In this document: positions 54,558-62,501 of the stretch, one piece after another
How the letters are laid out: each line of letters starts with the position of its first letter
Position numbering within the stretch: the first letter of the stretch is position 1
Assembly: GCA_963770315.1 (NCBI GenBank)
Contig: CAVYPC010000002.1
Location: 496,001-560,000, forward strand
Source: VRUE01 sp963770315
GTDB lineage: Bacteria > Actinomycetota > Thermoleophilia > Solirubrobacterales > 70-9
Length of the DNA stretch: 64,000 nt
Direction: 5' to 3'
Notes under the pieces: model-generated
The model's input: only the letters and a program-made list of their open reading frames with translations
What the model was told of the DNA's origin: nothing
The model's database searches: none
Position numbers and translations under genes: made by a program

Positions 54558-55171
54558 AGGTCCTGGCGGAGATCCCGCCCCGGTTGTCTCCCGACCTCCG
54601 GATTGGGACGCTGCGCCGGGGCGACCTGGAGGCGTTCGGCGGTCTGCGGGAGGAGTTGCCGGGGGTCCGCTCGGTGCTGGTGACGGGGGAGGGGGACGTC
54701 CGGCGGCGGGGGTCGGTCGGGCTGGCCGCCGCGGCAGCCGCGGCGGGGACCCGCACCGCGCTTTTGGAGTGCGATCTGGTCGAGCCCGGCCTGGCCGATG
54801 CGCTGGGCCTCGCCGTCGCCCCGGGGCTGCACGAGTACCTGCGCGGGGTCGCGGACACGGAGGCGGTGCTGAAGCCGGTCGTTCTCGCCGGACCGGGTTC
54901 GGCCGGGGTGACGGAGCCGCTCGTCTGCATCGTCGCCGGCCGGCCAACCCCCCACGGCCCCCGCCTGCTCGCCTCAGACGCGTTCGCCCAGGCGCTGTCG
55001 GGTCTCCGCGCGGCTTACGACTTCCTCGTCGTCGACGGGCCGGGATTGGACCAGTGGGGCTCGCTGACTCTGGCGATGGCGCACACGGACGCGACGATCG
55101 CCTGTCTCAGCCGGGCGGATTCCGGCCGTCAGCTATCGGTTCCGGTGGTTGGGATCGCGATTCAGGACTGA
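54554..55171 (+). CDS. CpsD/MinD-like protein with degenerate P-loop
   Basis: 205 residues, GTG start inside the argS stop. The order of motifs follows tyrosine-kinase-like ParA/MinD proteins: SVLVTGEGDVRRRGSVGLAA in place of Walker A (the Lys/Ser of GKS is missing), LLECDLVEPGLADALGL as Walker A' and FLVVDGPG as Walker B. It resembles BY-kinase domains without the catalytic P-loop or Tyr cluster. Probably a non-catalytic scaffold; uncertain. Confidence 0.55.
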   Translation: MKVLAEIPPRLSPDLRIGTLRRGDLEAFGGLREELPGVRSVLVTGEGDVRRRGSVGLAAAAAAAGTRTALLECDLVEPGLADALGLAVAPGLHEYLRGVADTEAVLKPVVLAGPGSAGVTEPLVCIVAGRPTPHGPRLLASDAFAQALSGLRAAYDFLVVDGPGLDQWGSLTLAMAHTDATIACLSRADSGRQLSVPVVGIAIQD

Positions 55172-55196
55172 GAGCTTGTCTCAAAGGGACGGGCTC

Positions 55197-55667
55197 TCAG
55201 AGGTCGTAGCGGGCGAGATCGGCCTCGAGCCGCTCGGCGTTCTCGCCCCGCGGGCCACCGGCCCCGCCTGAGCCCCGGGGCGGGGGCGGTTTCGCCGCGC
55301 CCCGCCAGCGGCATATGCCGAGCGCCAGCGCCACCGCGGCCAGGGCGAAGGCGATCGCCGGCACCAGATAGGCGGAGAGATCGAAGCCGGTGCCGCCGGG
55401 CAGCGCCAGGACCGCCTGCCCGTACTGGGCGACCAACGCGTCCTTGATCTCGGCCTTCGTCTTGCCTTCGGCGATCAACCGTTTGACGAAGACCCGCTCG
55501 CGCTGCGCCTGGGGCGATTCGGCCAGCTCCAGCAGGGTGCCGCAGATCGGGCACATCACTTCGGCTTCAACGTCGGAAATGTTCGTCTGCGGGGTCGCGG
55601 CCGAGGCGGGGGAGGCGAGTGCCAGCAAGGCCAGCGCCGTGACGAGAATCGATCCGCCGCGCTTCAC
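55197..55667 (-). CDS. ccmH: Cytochrome c maturation protein CcmH
   Basis: 156 residues from GTG 55667, overlapping ccmG by 4 bp. A signal peptide leads to VEAEVMCPICGTLLELAESP with the CPIC redox pair, then FVKRLIAEGKTKAEIKDALV and one membrane helix (LVPAIAFALAAVALALGI). CcmH reduces apocytochrome thiols for heme attachment. The other ccm genes are not in the window. Confidence 0.92.
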   Translation of the reverse strand: MKRGGSILVTALALLALASPASAATPQTNISDVEAEVMCPICGTLLELAESPQAQRERVFVKRLIAEGKTKAEIKDALVAQYGQAVLALPGGTGFDLSAYLVPAIAFALAAVALALGICRWRGAAKPPPPRGSGGAGGPRGENAERLEADLARYDL

Positions 55668-56185
55668 CGGCGCCCTTCGACGATCGGCTCGACGTTGTCT
55701 TCGAGGAAGCTCCGGTCGACCGGCCCGCGCCAGATCAGCGCCAGGCGGCCCCGCGGGTCGACGAGGAAGTTCTCCGGAACCCCGGTCGAGCCGAAGGCGG
55801 CGCTGCGCTCGTCGCCCACCGAGCGCAGCTGCCGGTAGCCGACCCGGTAGTCGTGCAGGAAGGCGAGCGCGTCGTCGCTGTTGTCCTGGACGTCGATGCC
55901 CAGCACGCTGACGCCGCGCTTGCGGTAGCGCTGCGCGAAGCGGTCCAGCTCCGGCGCCTCCTGGCGGCAGGGGATGCACCACGAGGCCCAGAGGTTGACC
56001 AGCACCCAGCGCCCCCGGTAGTCGGCGATCGAGCCCTCGCCGCGGCCGCCGAGGATTGGCAGCACCCGGTCGGGGACCGGGTCGCCGACGGCGATCTTCG
56101 CCTCGCCCTTGCTCAGCAGGCCGAAGCCGAGCAGGGCGATGACCGCGCAGACGGCAAGAAAGGCGAGAAAGGCGCGAGCGCTCAT
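55664..56185 (-). CDS. ccmG: Thiol-disulfide oxidoreductase CcmG/DsbE-like
   Basis: 173 residues. N-terminal membrane anchor (AFLAFLAVCAVIALLGFGLL), thioredoxin fold with LVNLWASWCIPCRQEAPELD (WCIPC active site), and the cis-Pro loop FGSTGVPENFLVDPRG. It supplies electrons to CcmH in heme attachment. TAGTGT lies 9 nt before the ATG. Confidence 0.93.
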   Translation of the reverse strand: MSARAFLAFLAVCAVIALLGFGLLSKGEAKIAVGDPVPDRVLPILGGRGEGSIADYRGRWVLVNLWASWCIPCRQEAPELDRFAQRYRKRGVSVLGIDVQDNSDDALAFLHDYRVGYRQLRSVGDERSAAFGSTGVPENFLVDPRGRLALIWRGPVDRSFLEDNVEPIVEGRR

Positions 56186-56303
56186 GGCCAGCGAACACTA
56201 GCCCTCGCGCCTTCTCGACTGGCCGTAGAATCAAGCGCCGGCGCGGATGCAGCTCAGCTGAACCCGAACCCCTCTAACCAATCGCGATAGCCTGCCGATT
56301 GCT

Positions 56304-57179
56304 GTGGGCATCGAGACTGGGCAGGCTCAAGGCGGCGGCGCCCCCACCGAGGGGAAGTTTGGACGAGGTTGGCGCCTGACGAAGACCGCGTGGGCGCTGA
56401 TCAGGCAGGACCCGACGATGATCTCGATCGCGCTGATAGGCGCGGGCTGCGGGTTGGCGGGAGCCGCCGGGCTTCTGTATTTCTCCGGCTACTTCAGCTC
56501 GCCAACCCATTCACGGGGCGACTTGGCGCTGGTGGCGATCGTCGGCCTCTACCCGATGACCTTCCTGAGCGTCTTCTTCAATGTCGCCTTGGCCGGTGCC
56601 GCCGCGGCCAGCTTCGACGGCCGACCGATCGGCGTCCGCGAAGCGCTCGGCATCTCCTGGAAGCGGATGGGCCGGATTGCACAGTGGTCGCTGCTGGCGG
56701 CAGGAGTGGGGCTCCTTCTGGAGCAGATCGCCTCGCGGATTCCCGGTGCCGGGCGCCTCGCGTCCTGGCTTCTCGGCGCCGCCTGGAGCCTGGCGACGAT
56801 CTTCGCCGTGCCTTTGCTGGCGCTTGAGGGCGCCGGACCTCTCGAGACCGCCAAGGAGTCGGTCCACCTGATCAAGAGCAAATGGGGTGAGGGGATCACC
56901 GGCTTGGTCAGCATCGGCATCTGGACTGCCCTCGCCATGATCCCGATAGGAATCCTCTTCGGGATCGGCCTCAGCGTCAGGAACCGGGACGCGACCCTCG
57001 GCGCGGCGCTGATCGCGATCGCGGTCGGGGCGATCCTCTTGGTCTCCGCTATCTCGCTTGCCACCCGGCAAGTCTTCTCCGTCGCCCTCTACCGGTACGC
57101 CAGCGGAGCACCCAACACCGGGGGCTTCGCCGCCGCCGACCTCGAAGAACCGTTCCGCCGCCGCCGCGGCCGCGACTGA
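56304..57179 (+). CDS. DUF6159-type membrane protein
   Basis: 291 residues from GTG 56304, TAGCCT 10 nt upstream. WRLTKTAWALIRQDPTMISI followed by six hydrophobic helices and a closing ATRQVFSVALYRYASGAPNT resembles DUF6159 proteins. The function is unknown. Confidence 0.75.
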   Translation: MGIETGQAQGGGAPTEGKFGRGWRLTKTAWALIRQDPTMISIALIGAGCGLAGAAGLLYFSGYFSSPTHSRGDLALVAIVGLYPMTFLSVFFNVALAGAAAASFDGRPIGVREALGISWKRMGRIAQWSLLAAGVGLLLEQIASRIPGAGRLASWLLGAAWSLATIFAVPLLALEGAGPLETAKESVHLIKSKWGEGITGLVSIGIWTALAMIPIGILFGIGLSVRNRDATLGAALIAIAVGAILLVSAISLATRQVFSVALYRYASGAPNTGGFAAADLEEPFRRRRGRD

Positions 57180-57256
57180 CCCGGGCCCGATCTAGGGCAG
57201 GGTCGCGAGGAGCCTGCACGCGATTGTTGCGCTGTTTGACGCTGACCGGTGGCGGT

Positions 57257-57664
57257 TTATCCGACCGCCGTCGCCGCCAGCGGGATCCGCTCGGCCTCGG
57301 CCGCGCGGAGAACCTTGCGATCGAAAGAGGCCAACTCGCCGCCGGTGCGGGAGGCGGTGGCCAGGCAATAGGCGTCCGGGAGGCTGATCGGATGACGGGC
57401 GCGGAGCCGCGCGGCCTGGATGCCGATCGCCTCGCTCGGCTGGTTGACCGCCACGCCGAGTGCGCCGATCGCCTCCCGTGCGCCCCGGAGCCGAGCGTCG
57501 TGGGCAGCCGGCGCGACCAGCACCTCGGACAGGTTGATGACGCTGATCAGCCGCGTGGTGTCCTGCGCTTGCCAGCCGCTGAAGAGCTGGCGAGACCGGG
57601 AATGGTGGGGGTCGGAGCCGTCAAGCGCGCCGATCAAGATATCGGCGTCGAGCACGACCTTCAA
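57257..57664 (-). CDS. PIN-domain toxin (VapC type)
   Basis: 135 residues. Acidic PIN set: Asp in VVLDADILIGAL, Glu in NLSEVLVA, Asp in LPDAYCLATA and Asp in ASFDRKVL. It overlaps its antitoxin gene by 4 bp. Confidence 0.87.
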   Translation of the reverse strand: MKVVLDADILIGALDGSDPHHSRSRQLFSGWQAQDTTRLISVINLSEVLVAPAAHDARLRGAREAIGALGVAVNQPSEAIGIQAARLRARHPISLPDAYCLATASRTGGELASFDRKVLRAAEAERIPLAATAVG

Positions 57665-57882
57665 CGCTGCTCGTCCTGCGCGTCGAGCTGTTCGAGATAG
57701 CCGGGCGGGTAGGTGCCGGTGAGTGCGCCAAAAGCGCCCTCGAACGTGAGCGCGTCTCGGCGGATCCGCACCTCGCCCTCGCCGAGCGCCTCGATCACCA
57801 CTTGGTCTCCGGCACGCAGACCAGCCTCCTCCAGAGCGGTGACGGGAACGGTGACTTGGTGCTTCGTGGAGATCCTCGGCAT
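57661..57882 (-). CDS. AbrB/SpoVT-type antitoxin
   Basis: 73 residues from ATG 57882. MPRISTKHQVTVPVTALEEA, then LRAGDQVVIEALGEGEVRI, is the swapped-hairpin AbrB DNA-binding domain. TAAGGT lies 7 nt upstream within a palindrome, implying autorepression with its PIN toxin partner. Confidence 0.85.
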   Translation of the reverse strand: MPRISTKHQVTVPVTALEEAGLRAGDQVVIEALGEGEVRIRRDALTFEGAFGALTGTYPPGYLEQLDAQDEQR

Positions 57883-57884
57883 GC

Positions 57885-57905
57885 CCTTTACCTTACCAGT
57901 AAAGG
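57885..57905. promoter_or_regulatory. Palindromic operator of the AbrB/PIN module
   Basis: CCTTTAC-N7-GTAAAGG overlaps the TAAGGT -10 hexamer of the antitoxin gene. Toxin-antitoxin complexes commonly bind such sites. Confidence 0.6.
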
Positions 57906-57990
57906 CTGAGATGAGTATCTCTCGATCTTCCCCAGGGTTTTGTGGGGGAATCGGTACGGCCGATAGCATCACGAAGCAAGGGAGAGGCCC

Positions 57991-58278
57991 ATGCTCGACA
58001 AAGTCCCCGCGATCATCAAGCGCTATTTAGAGTTCGATGCCGGGCGCGACGTCGACGGGATCGTTGCGCTCTTCAGCGACAACGCGACACTCGTCGATGA
58101 AGGCGAAGCCCGCAACGGGCTCGATGCCATCCGAGGCTGGCGGACCGGCGCCGCCTCAGAGTACGAATTCACGACCACGATTACCGGCAGCGGGGCGCTC
58201 GGGGACGACCAGTACCGCGTAACCGCGGGCGATCCGCCGAGAGATCAGTCGATTGAGCCGGCCGGCGCGACCCACTGA
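57991..58278 (+). CDS. NTF2/SnoaL-like protein, C-terminally truncated
   Basis: 95 residues. YLEFDAGRDVDGIVALFSDN, then ATLVDEGEARNGLDAIRGW and FTTTITGSGALGDDQYRVTA, is the first two thirds of a nuclear-transport-factor-2 fold. The remaining strands are missing, and the last 19 residues are encoded across the tail of the convergent vapC gene. The gene looks clipped by arrival of the toxin-antitoxin pair. Confidence 0.6.
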   Translation: MLDKVPAIIKRYLEFDAGRDVDGIVALFSDNATLVDEGEARNGLDAIRGWRTGAASEYEFTTTITGSGALGDDQYRVTAGDPPRDQSIEPAGATH

Positions 58279-58676
58279 CTGGTGAAGGTGAGCACGGTTG
58301 CGAGCGTGTCGAAGTGGCGGTCGTAATGCAGTACCCCGAATCCCCGCTCCGCTGCTGCGGCGGCGATGAGGGCGTCGGGGACCCTGACCCGGTGGGCGCC
58401 GGCGGCGCCGCGCTGGGCCAGCTTGCGCATCGCCCAGGTCGCGGCGTCGGTGACTGAGCGGCTGATCGGTGCCTGGCGAAAGCCAGCCATCGCCACCGCG
58501 ACGCGCTCGACGGCATCGCGGTCGGGCGCGTCGAAGATCATCTCCATCGTCACCGGCGGACAGGCGACCAGTTCGCCTGCCTTCGCAACCTCGCGCCATT
58601 TCGGCGCGACCTCCTTGGCGCCGGCGCGCGCCCAGGCAGAGGTGTCGGCAACCCAGGGACCCTTGGGCCAGCTCAC
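58245..58676 (-). CDS. PIN-domain toxin (VapC type)
   Basis: 143 residues, GTG start overlapping the antitoxin stop by 4 bp. WVADTSAWARAG, VTMEMIFDA, RVPDALIAAAAAE and HYDRHFDTLA carry the PIN acidic residues. The 3' end overlaps the truncated NTF2-like gene by 34 bp. Confidence 0.87.
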   Translation of the reverse strand: MSWPKGPWVADTSAWARAGAKEVAPKWREVAKAGELVACPPVTMEMIFDAPDRDAVERVAVAMAGFRQAPISRSVTDAATWAMRKLAQRGAAGAHRVRVPDALIAAAAAERGFGVLHYDRHFDTLATVLTFTSQWVAPAGSID

Positions 58677-58948
58677 CGGCCCCAGGCGCGCTCGCGGGCG
58701 CTCCGCAAGCGATCGAGGTCAAGACCGGAAGTGCCGTCGGCGACGCTGAGCGCGAAGTCCACGGCTTCCCTCTCGGCGGCCTCGTCGCCCTCGAATGCCT
58801 CGGCGCCACGCAGCGCCAACTCCCGCACGACCTTAGAGGTCGGCGTCGAGGGGCCCATCGCGGCGCGGCCACGCTTTATTGCGCGATCCAAGGCCGGGTC
58901 GCGGGGGACCTGCACACGGTCATTGCGCTGCTTACGCTGCGTTGCCAT
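58673..58948 (-). CDS. Antitoxin of the second PIN module
   Basis: 91 residues from ATG 58948, TACACT 6 nt upstream. A basic N-terminal part (RVQVPRDPALDRAIKRGRAA) and STPTSKVVRELALRGAEAFE look like a ribbon-helix-helix DNA-binding region, followed by an acidic toxin-binding tail. The family is assigned by position beside the PIN gene. Confidence 0.75.
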   Translation of the reverse strand: MATQRKQRNDRVQVPRDPALDRAIKRGRAAMGPSTPTSKVVRELALRGAEAFEGDEAAEREAVDFALSVADGTSGLDLDRLRSARERAWGR

Positions 58949-59097
58949 GGAATGAGTGTACCCGCTGGCGGATACCAGAGACACGCCCGCGCCGCGCCGA
59001 AGTTGCCGCCAATGGTTCTCGCAATTGCGGCGAAGAAGAGGGACTTCGATCAGGCAGTGGCGGCAGCGAGCGACCGCCTCAGGCAGCACCGTTGAAC

Positions 59098-59117
59098 TGA
59101 TAATAGAGCTGTTATCA
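59098..59117. promoter_or_regulatory. Palindromic operator before the XRE regulator
   Basis: TGATAA-N8-TTATCA spans the -10 hexamer TATCAT (59113-59118), with TTGAAC 15 bp upstream as a possible -35. Autoregulation by the HTH protein is likely. The rest of the 58949-59126 gap shows no gene. Confidence 0.6.
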
Positions 59118-59126
59118 TGGGCACAC

Positions 59127-59507
59127 ATGGCAGCTTCTAAAAAGACTTTCGATGCGCTCGTTGCGGAGGAGCAACTCGCAGACCCCAGCTTCAAGGCCGA
59201 GTGGCAGCGACTCTCCCCGGCGCGGGAGTTCGCGGCGACTCTGCTGCGCTATCGCGCGGAGCACAAGCTGAGCCAGCGAGCGTTGGCCAAAAAGCTCGGC
59301 GTCTCCCAGCCGCGCGTCGTGAAGCTCGAGTCCGGGGAGCACAACCCGGAGATCGACACGATCATCAACGCAGCGCGCCGGCTCGGGATCGAGTTCGTAC
59401 TCGACGTGGCTCCGACGGCTCGCAAACCCACGCTGGTGACCGCACGAGCGCAGAAGGGCGGAGCGATCGACCACGACGAGGTGTCAGTCGTCGCGGCATC
59501 TGCCTGA
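59127..59507 (+). CDS. XRE-family HTH regulator (antitoxin-like)
   Basis: 126 residues from ATG 59127, 8 nt after TATCAT. FAATLLRYRAEHKLSQRALA, then KKLGVSQPRVVKLESGEHNP, is a helix-turn-helix of the HigA/XRE type. No RelE/HigB toxin gene lies next to it, so it is an orphan antitoxin or a plain regulator. Confidence 0.85.
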   Translation: MAASKKTFDALVAEEQLADPSFKAEWQRLSPAREFAATLLRYRAEHKLSQRALAKKLGVSQPRVVKLESGEHNPEIDTIINAARRLGIEFVLDVAPTARKPTLVTARAQKGGAIDHDEVSVVAASA

Positions 59508-59570
59508 CCTATGGCCGTTCGCGAGACCCTGCACTCTCCCAAGCCCGTGACGTCGACGCGCGTTTGACTT

Positions 59571-60137
59571 GTGGGCAAGCTGATCTACTCGATGAGCGTC
59601 TCGCTCGACGGCTACATCGCCGGGCCGGACGGGAGGTTCGACTGGTCGGTGCCCAGCCAGGAGCTCCACCGCTTCCACAACGAGCGGGCCCGCGAGCTCG
59701 GCTGCCACCTGCTCGGCCGGAACCTCTACGAAACGATGGTCTACTGGGAGACGGCCGACCAGAACCCGGAGCTCGGTGAGGTCGAGCGCGAGTTCGCGGG
59801 CATCTGGCGGGAGCTTCCAAAGGTCGTCTTCTCGACGACGCTCGAGGAGGTCGAGGGCAACACGCGGCTGGTGCGGGACGGCGTCGTCGAGGAGGTCGAG
59901 CGCCTGAAGGCGGAGGAGGGAGGGGACCTGGGGGTCGGCGGCGCCGGGCTAGCCGCGACCCTGATTAAGGCCGGCCTGGTCGACGAGTTTCAACCGTTCG
60001 TCTACCCGGTGATCGTAGGCGGCGGCACGCCGTTCCTCCCCGGCCTGGAGGAGACGTTCGACCTGGAGCTGGTCGAGACTCAGACCTTCGGCTCGCGGGT
60101 CGTCTCCATGCGCTACCAGCGGTCCCGGCGAGAATGA
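59571..60137 (+). CDS. Dihydrofolate reductase-like (RibD C-terminal fold) protein
   Basis: 188 residues from GTG. LIYSMSVSLDGYIAGPDGRF, LLGRNLYETMVYWE, LPKVVFSTTLEEVEGN and DLGVGGAGLAATLIKAGLVD match the actinobacterial dihydrofolate-reductase-family group. The substrate is unknown. The IS element begins 70 bp after its stop. Confidence 0.9.
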   Translation: MGKLIYSMSVSLDGYIAGPDGRFDWSVPSQELHRFHNERARELGCHLLGRNLYETMVYWETADQNPELGEVEREFAGIWRELPKVVFSTTLEEVEGNTRLVRDGVVEEVERLKAEEGGDLGVGGAGLAATLIKAGLVDEFQPFVYPVIVGGGTPFLPGLEETFDLELVETQTFGSRVVSMRYQRSRRE

Positions 60138-60207
60138 GCCAGCCAGGCCGACGAGCGGCACCCCGGAACCGTGCCGGCTCTGGCGAGGGATCGCCAGCAC
60201 TTCTGCT

Positions 60208-61765
60208 TTCACGGGAGGCTGTCGCACAAACCCCCTGCTTTTCGGTCCGTTCACGCCGAGAAAATGGGTCATGCCTCAGAACTTCCTCAGCTGTGACCGT
60301 GACCAGCCAATGCTGCTGCCGCCGGACCTGCGCGAGTGGCTCGACGAAGATCACCTCGCCTGGTTCGTGATCGAAGCGATCGAGGAGCTCGACCTCGAGC
60401 CCTTCTATGCCTCCTACCGCGCCGATGGCCACGGCCGCGCCGCGCATGACCCGAAGATGATGGTGACTCTGCTCACCTACGCCTACGCGGTCGGTGAGCG
60501 TTCCTCGCGAGGGATCGAGCGCCGCTGTCGCGAGGACATCGCCTTCCGGGTGATCTGTGCGAACCAGGCTCCCGACCACGCGACGATCGCCCGCTTCCGG
60601 GTCCGCCATCAGGAGGCTCTCGGAGACCTTTTCGGTCAGGTGCTTCGCCTCTGCGCCGAGGCCGGACTGGTCGAGGCTGGAGTGATCGCCGTCGATGGCT
60701 CGAAGTTCGCCGCGGCGGCGAGCGACAGCGCCATCCGCACCTACGAGCAGATCGCCGCCGAGATCGTCGAAGAAGCAGGACACATCGACGCCGCCGAGGA
60801 CGAGGTCCACGGCGATGCTCGCGGCGACGAGCTCCCCCAGCACCTGGCCCACGGTGAGGGCCGCCGGGCCTGGCTGCGAGAGGCGAAGAAGCGCCTCGAC
60901 GCAGAGCGGGCCGAGCGGGAAGATCCGGTCCCAAGGGCACGCGAGGAGCGGCTCGCCCTCTGCCGTCGGCGGTTGGTCGAGGACTGGCAGACCGAGCACC
61001 GGGCAAACCGCGACTACGAGGCCTATCGCGCTCGCGGAGTGATGAAGGACGGTCGCCCCTTCGGCGCCCCACCGAAGCCCTACGAGCCGCCGGCCGAGCC
61101 CGAGGGCAAGGTCAACACCACCGACCCAGACGCAAAGCGAATGAAGTTCGGTCGCAACTTCATCCCCGCCTACAACGCCCAGGCCGTTACCACCGAAGGC
61201 CAGATCATCGTCGCCGCCGAGATCACCACCGAGGGTGTGGACTTCGAACAGCTCGACCCGATGATCTCCGCCGCCGAGCGGGAACTCAAGGGCGCCGGCA
61301 TCACCGAGTGCCCCGGGGTCGTCCTCGCCGACGCCGGCTACTGGTCAAACGGTCACATCGACGCCCTGCGCGAGCGCGGCATGACTCCGATCGTCGCCCC
61401 CGACACCACCCGCAACCGGCCGCGGAAGACACGCCTCGGCGGGCCTTACGACTTCATGCGAAGAGTGCTCGCCACCGAGTCCGGCGGCACTCTCTACTCA
61501 CAAAGACAGTGGATGGTCGAGCCGGTCTTCGCCCAGATCAAGGCGAACCGAAGGATCGAGCGCTTCAAACGAAGAGGCCTGGCAGCCGCAAGCTCGGAGT
61601 GGCGCCTGATTGCCGCCACTCACAACCTCCTGAAGCTCTACCGGCACTCCCTGGCGGCCGCGACAGCCTGATGGGGGGCCTTCGGGCGCCTGCCGTTTTC
61701 GCAGATGTCGGATTGCGGCGTCGTCGGCGCAAATCAGTGGGGTTTGTGCGACAGCCTCGCGTGAA
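60208..61765 (+). mobile_element. IS1182-type insertion sequence, complete
   Basis: Perfect 20-bp terminal inverted repeats GAGGCTGTCGCACAAACCCC (60215-60234) and their complement (61739-61758) flank an intact transposase gene. The match extends outward with TTCACG / CGTGAA (60208-60213 and 61760-61765, one mismatched base between), giving 27 bp overall. No direct target duplication is evident, consistent with insertion into a palindrome or with longer ends. Confidence 0.9.
60271..61671 (+). CDS. IS1182-family transposase
   Basis: 466 residues. The N-terminal LPPDLREWLDEDHLAWFVIE and MMVTLLTYAYAVGERSSRGI are typical. The DDE triad is likely Asp in VIAVDGSKF, Asp in VVLADAGYWS and Glu in VEPVFAQIKANRRIERFK. 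The length is full, so the element could be active. GC content resembles the host. Confidence 0.95.
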   Translation: MPQNFLSCDRDQPMLLPPDLREWLDEDHLAWFVIEAIEELDLEPFYASYRADGHGRAAHDPKMMVTLLTYAYAVGERSSRGIERRCREDIAFRVICANQAPDHATIARFRVRHQEALGDLFGQVLRLCAEAGLVEAGVIAVDGSKFAAAASDSAIRTYEQIAAEIVEEAGHIDAAEDEVHGDARGDELPQHLAHGEGRRAWLREAKKRLDAERAEREDPVPRAREERLALCRRRLVEDWQTEHRANRDYEAYRARGVMKDGRPFGAPPKPYEPPAEPEGKVNTTDPDAKRMKFGRNFIPAYNAQAVTTEGQIIVAAEITTEGVDFEQLDPMISAAERELKGAGITECPGVVLADAGYWSNGHIDALRERGMTPIVAPDTTRNRPRKTRLGGPYDFMRRVLATESGGTLYSQRQWMVEPVFAQIKANRRIERFKRRGLAAASSEWRLIAATHNLLKLYRHSLAAATA

Positions 61766-62036
61766 CGCGGTAGCGGCGTCGTCTCGAGGTTTGGCGGTTG
61801 TTATGCGCTGCGCAGCTCTGACAGCAGGGCTTGCGGGGGTGATCACGTGAACGCCGTGATGTTCTCCTATGGGAAGAAGGTGCCGGCGGTTGCCGGAGAA
61901 CGTCTACCTTGGCCTTTAATCGCGCAGGCGAGATCAGGATCCGGGCGCCAAATCGCCACTACGAACAAAAAAGCTCGCGCTCTACCAGTCGGCCGGAAAT
62001 CGCCTAGGATGGCTTTGGAATGAGGAATTCCGCCAC
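61766..62036. other. Gene-free stretch with an inverted tRNA-Gly fragment
   Basis: No convincing protein gene. Positions 61971-61988 are the exact reverse complement of 62052-62069 in the tRNA-Gly fragment to the right, an 18-bp perfect inverted repeat. TAGGAT at 62004-62009 resembles a promoter for that tRNA remnant. Confidence 0.55.
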
Positions 62037-62078
62037 GCGGACGTAGCTCAGCTGGTAGAGCGCGAGCTTCCCAAGCTC
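62037..62078 (+). pseudogene. 5' half of a tRNA-Gly (CCC) gene
   Basis: GCGGACGTAGCTCAGCTGGT onward gives acceptor strand, D-arm and the anticodon stem-loop CGAGC-TTCCCAA-GCTC with anticodon CCC. After position about 42 the sequence diverges. No variable region, T-arm or matching acceptor strand follows. It is a tRNA remnant, perhaps one edge of an integrated element. Confidence 0.8.
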
Positions 62079-62090
62079 CGCGAAAACGAG

Positions 62091-62194
62091 AACGGAGGCG
62101 AACGGGGGCTAATGTGCCGGATTGGCATTTGGCTCTGCAAAGCCGTTTCGACGTTTCGTCTGCGCTCGCGATTTAGCCCTCGTTCGCCTCCGTT
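62091..62194. repeat. Long palindrome next to the tRNA remnant
   Basis: The 22-bp arms (62091-62112 and 62173-62194, one mismatch) enclose a 60-nt interior. Size and arm length match elements A-D, but neither arms nor interior share their sequence. Confidence 0.7.
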
Positions 62195-62501
62195 TGTCAG
62201 GATTTTCAGCGGGGGTGTTGGGAATCTGTTGGGATTTCGGCTGGGGTGTGGCATGGCTTTCCTGCCTTCTCGCACGCATAAGGCTCTCGCTCGCGCCCCT
62301 GTCTTGGGGGCGCCTGCCAGGTTCAGCGATGGGTGCTTCGTGGGCGCAGCCCGCCTACGAGTGGATGGATGTAGATGTCTTCGATTGCCTGAAACAGGAA
62401 CATCGATGGTCCACCCAAAAGGAGATCGAGTTGGCAGAGCAACGCGGGCACTCGCGCCATTCAACAGAGAGAATCGCCTGCCCGAGCGCTACTTTCGAAG
62501 G
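62195..62501. other. Intergenic stretch, no gene seen
   Basis: The frames open here lack family matches and coding character. The only feature noted is TACTTT, 6 nt before the CYTH gene start. Confidence 0.5.

Noticed and set aside
61565..61850. Small open frames at the right end of the IS element
   Set aside because: They overlap the transposase 3' end and terminal repeat, with no family match.
62112..62501. N-terminal extension of the CYTH gene
   Set aside because: EIERKFL marks the normal N-terminus and TACTTT lies just before ATG 62502; the extension overlaps a palindrome.
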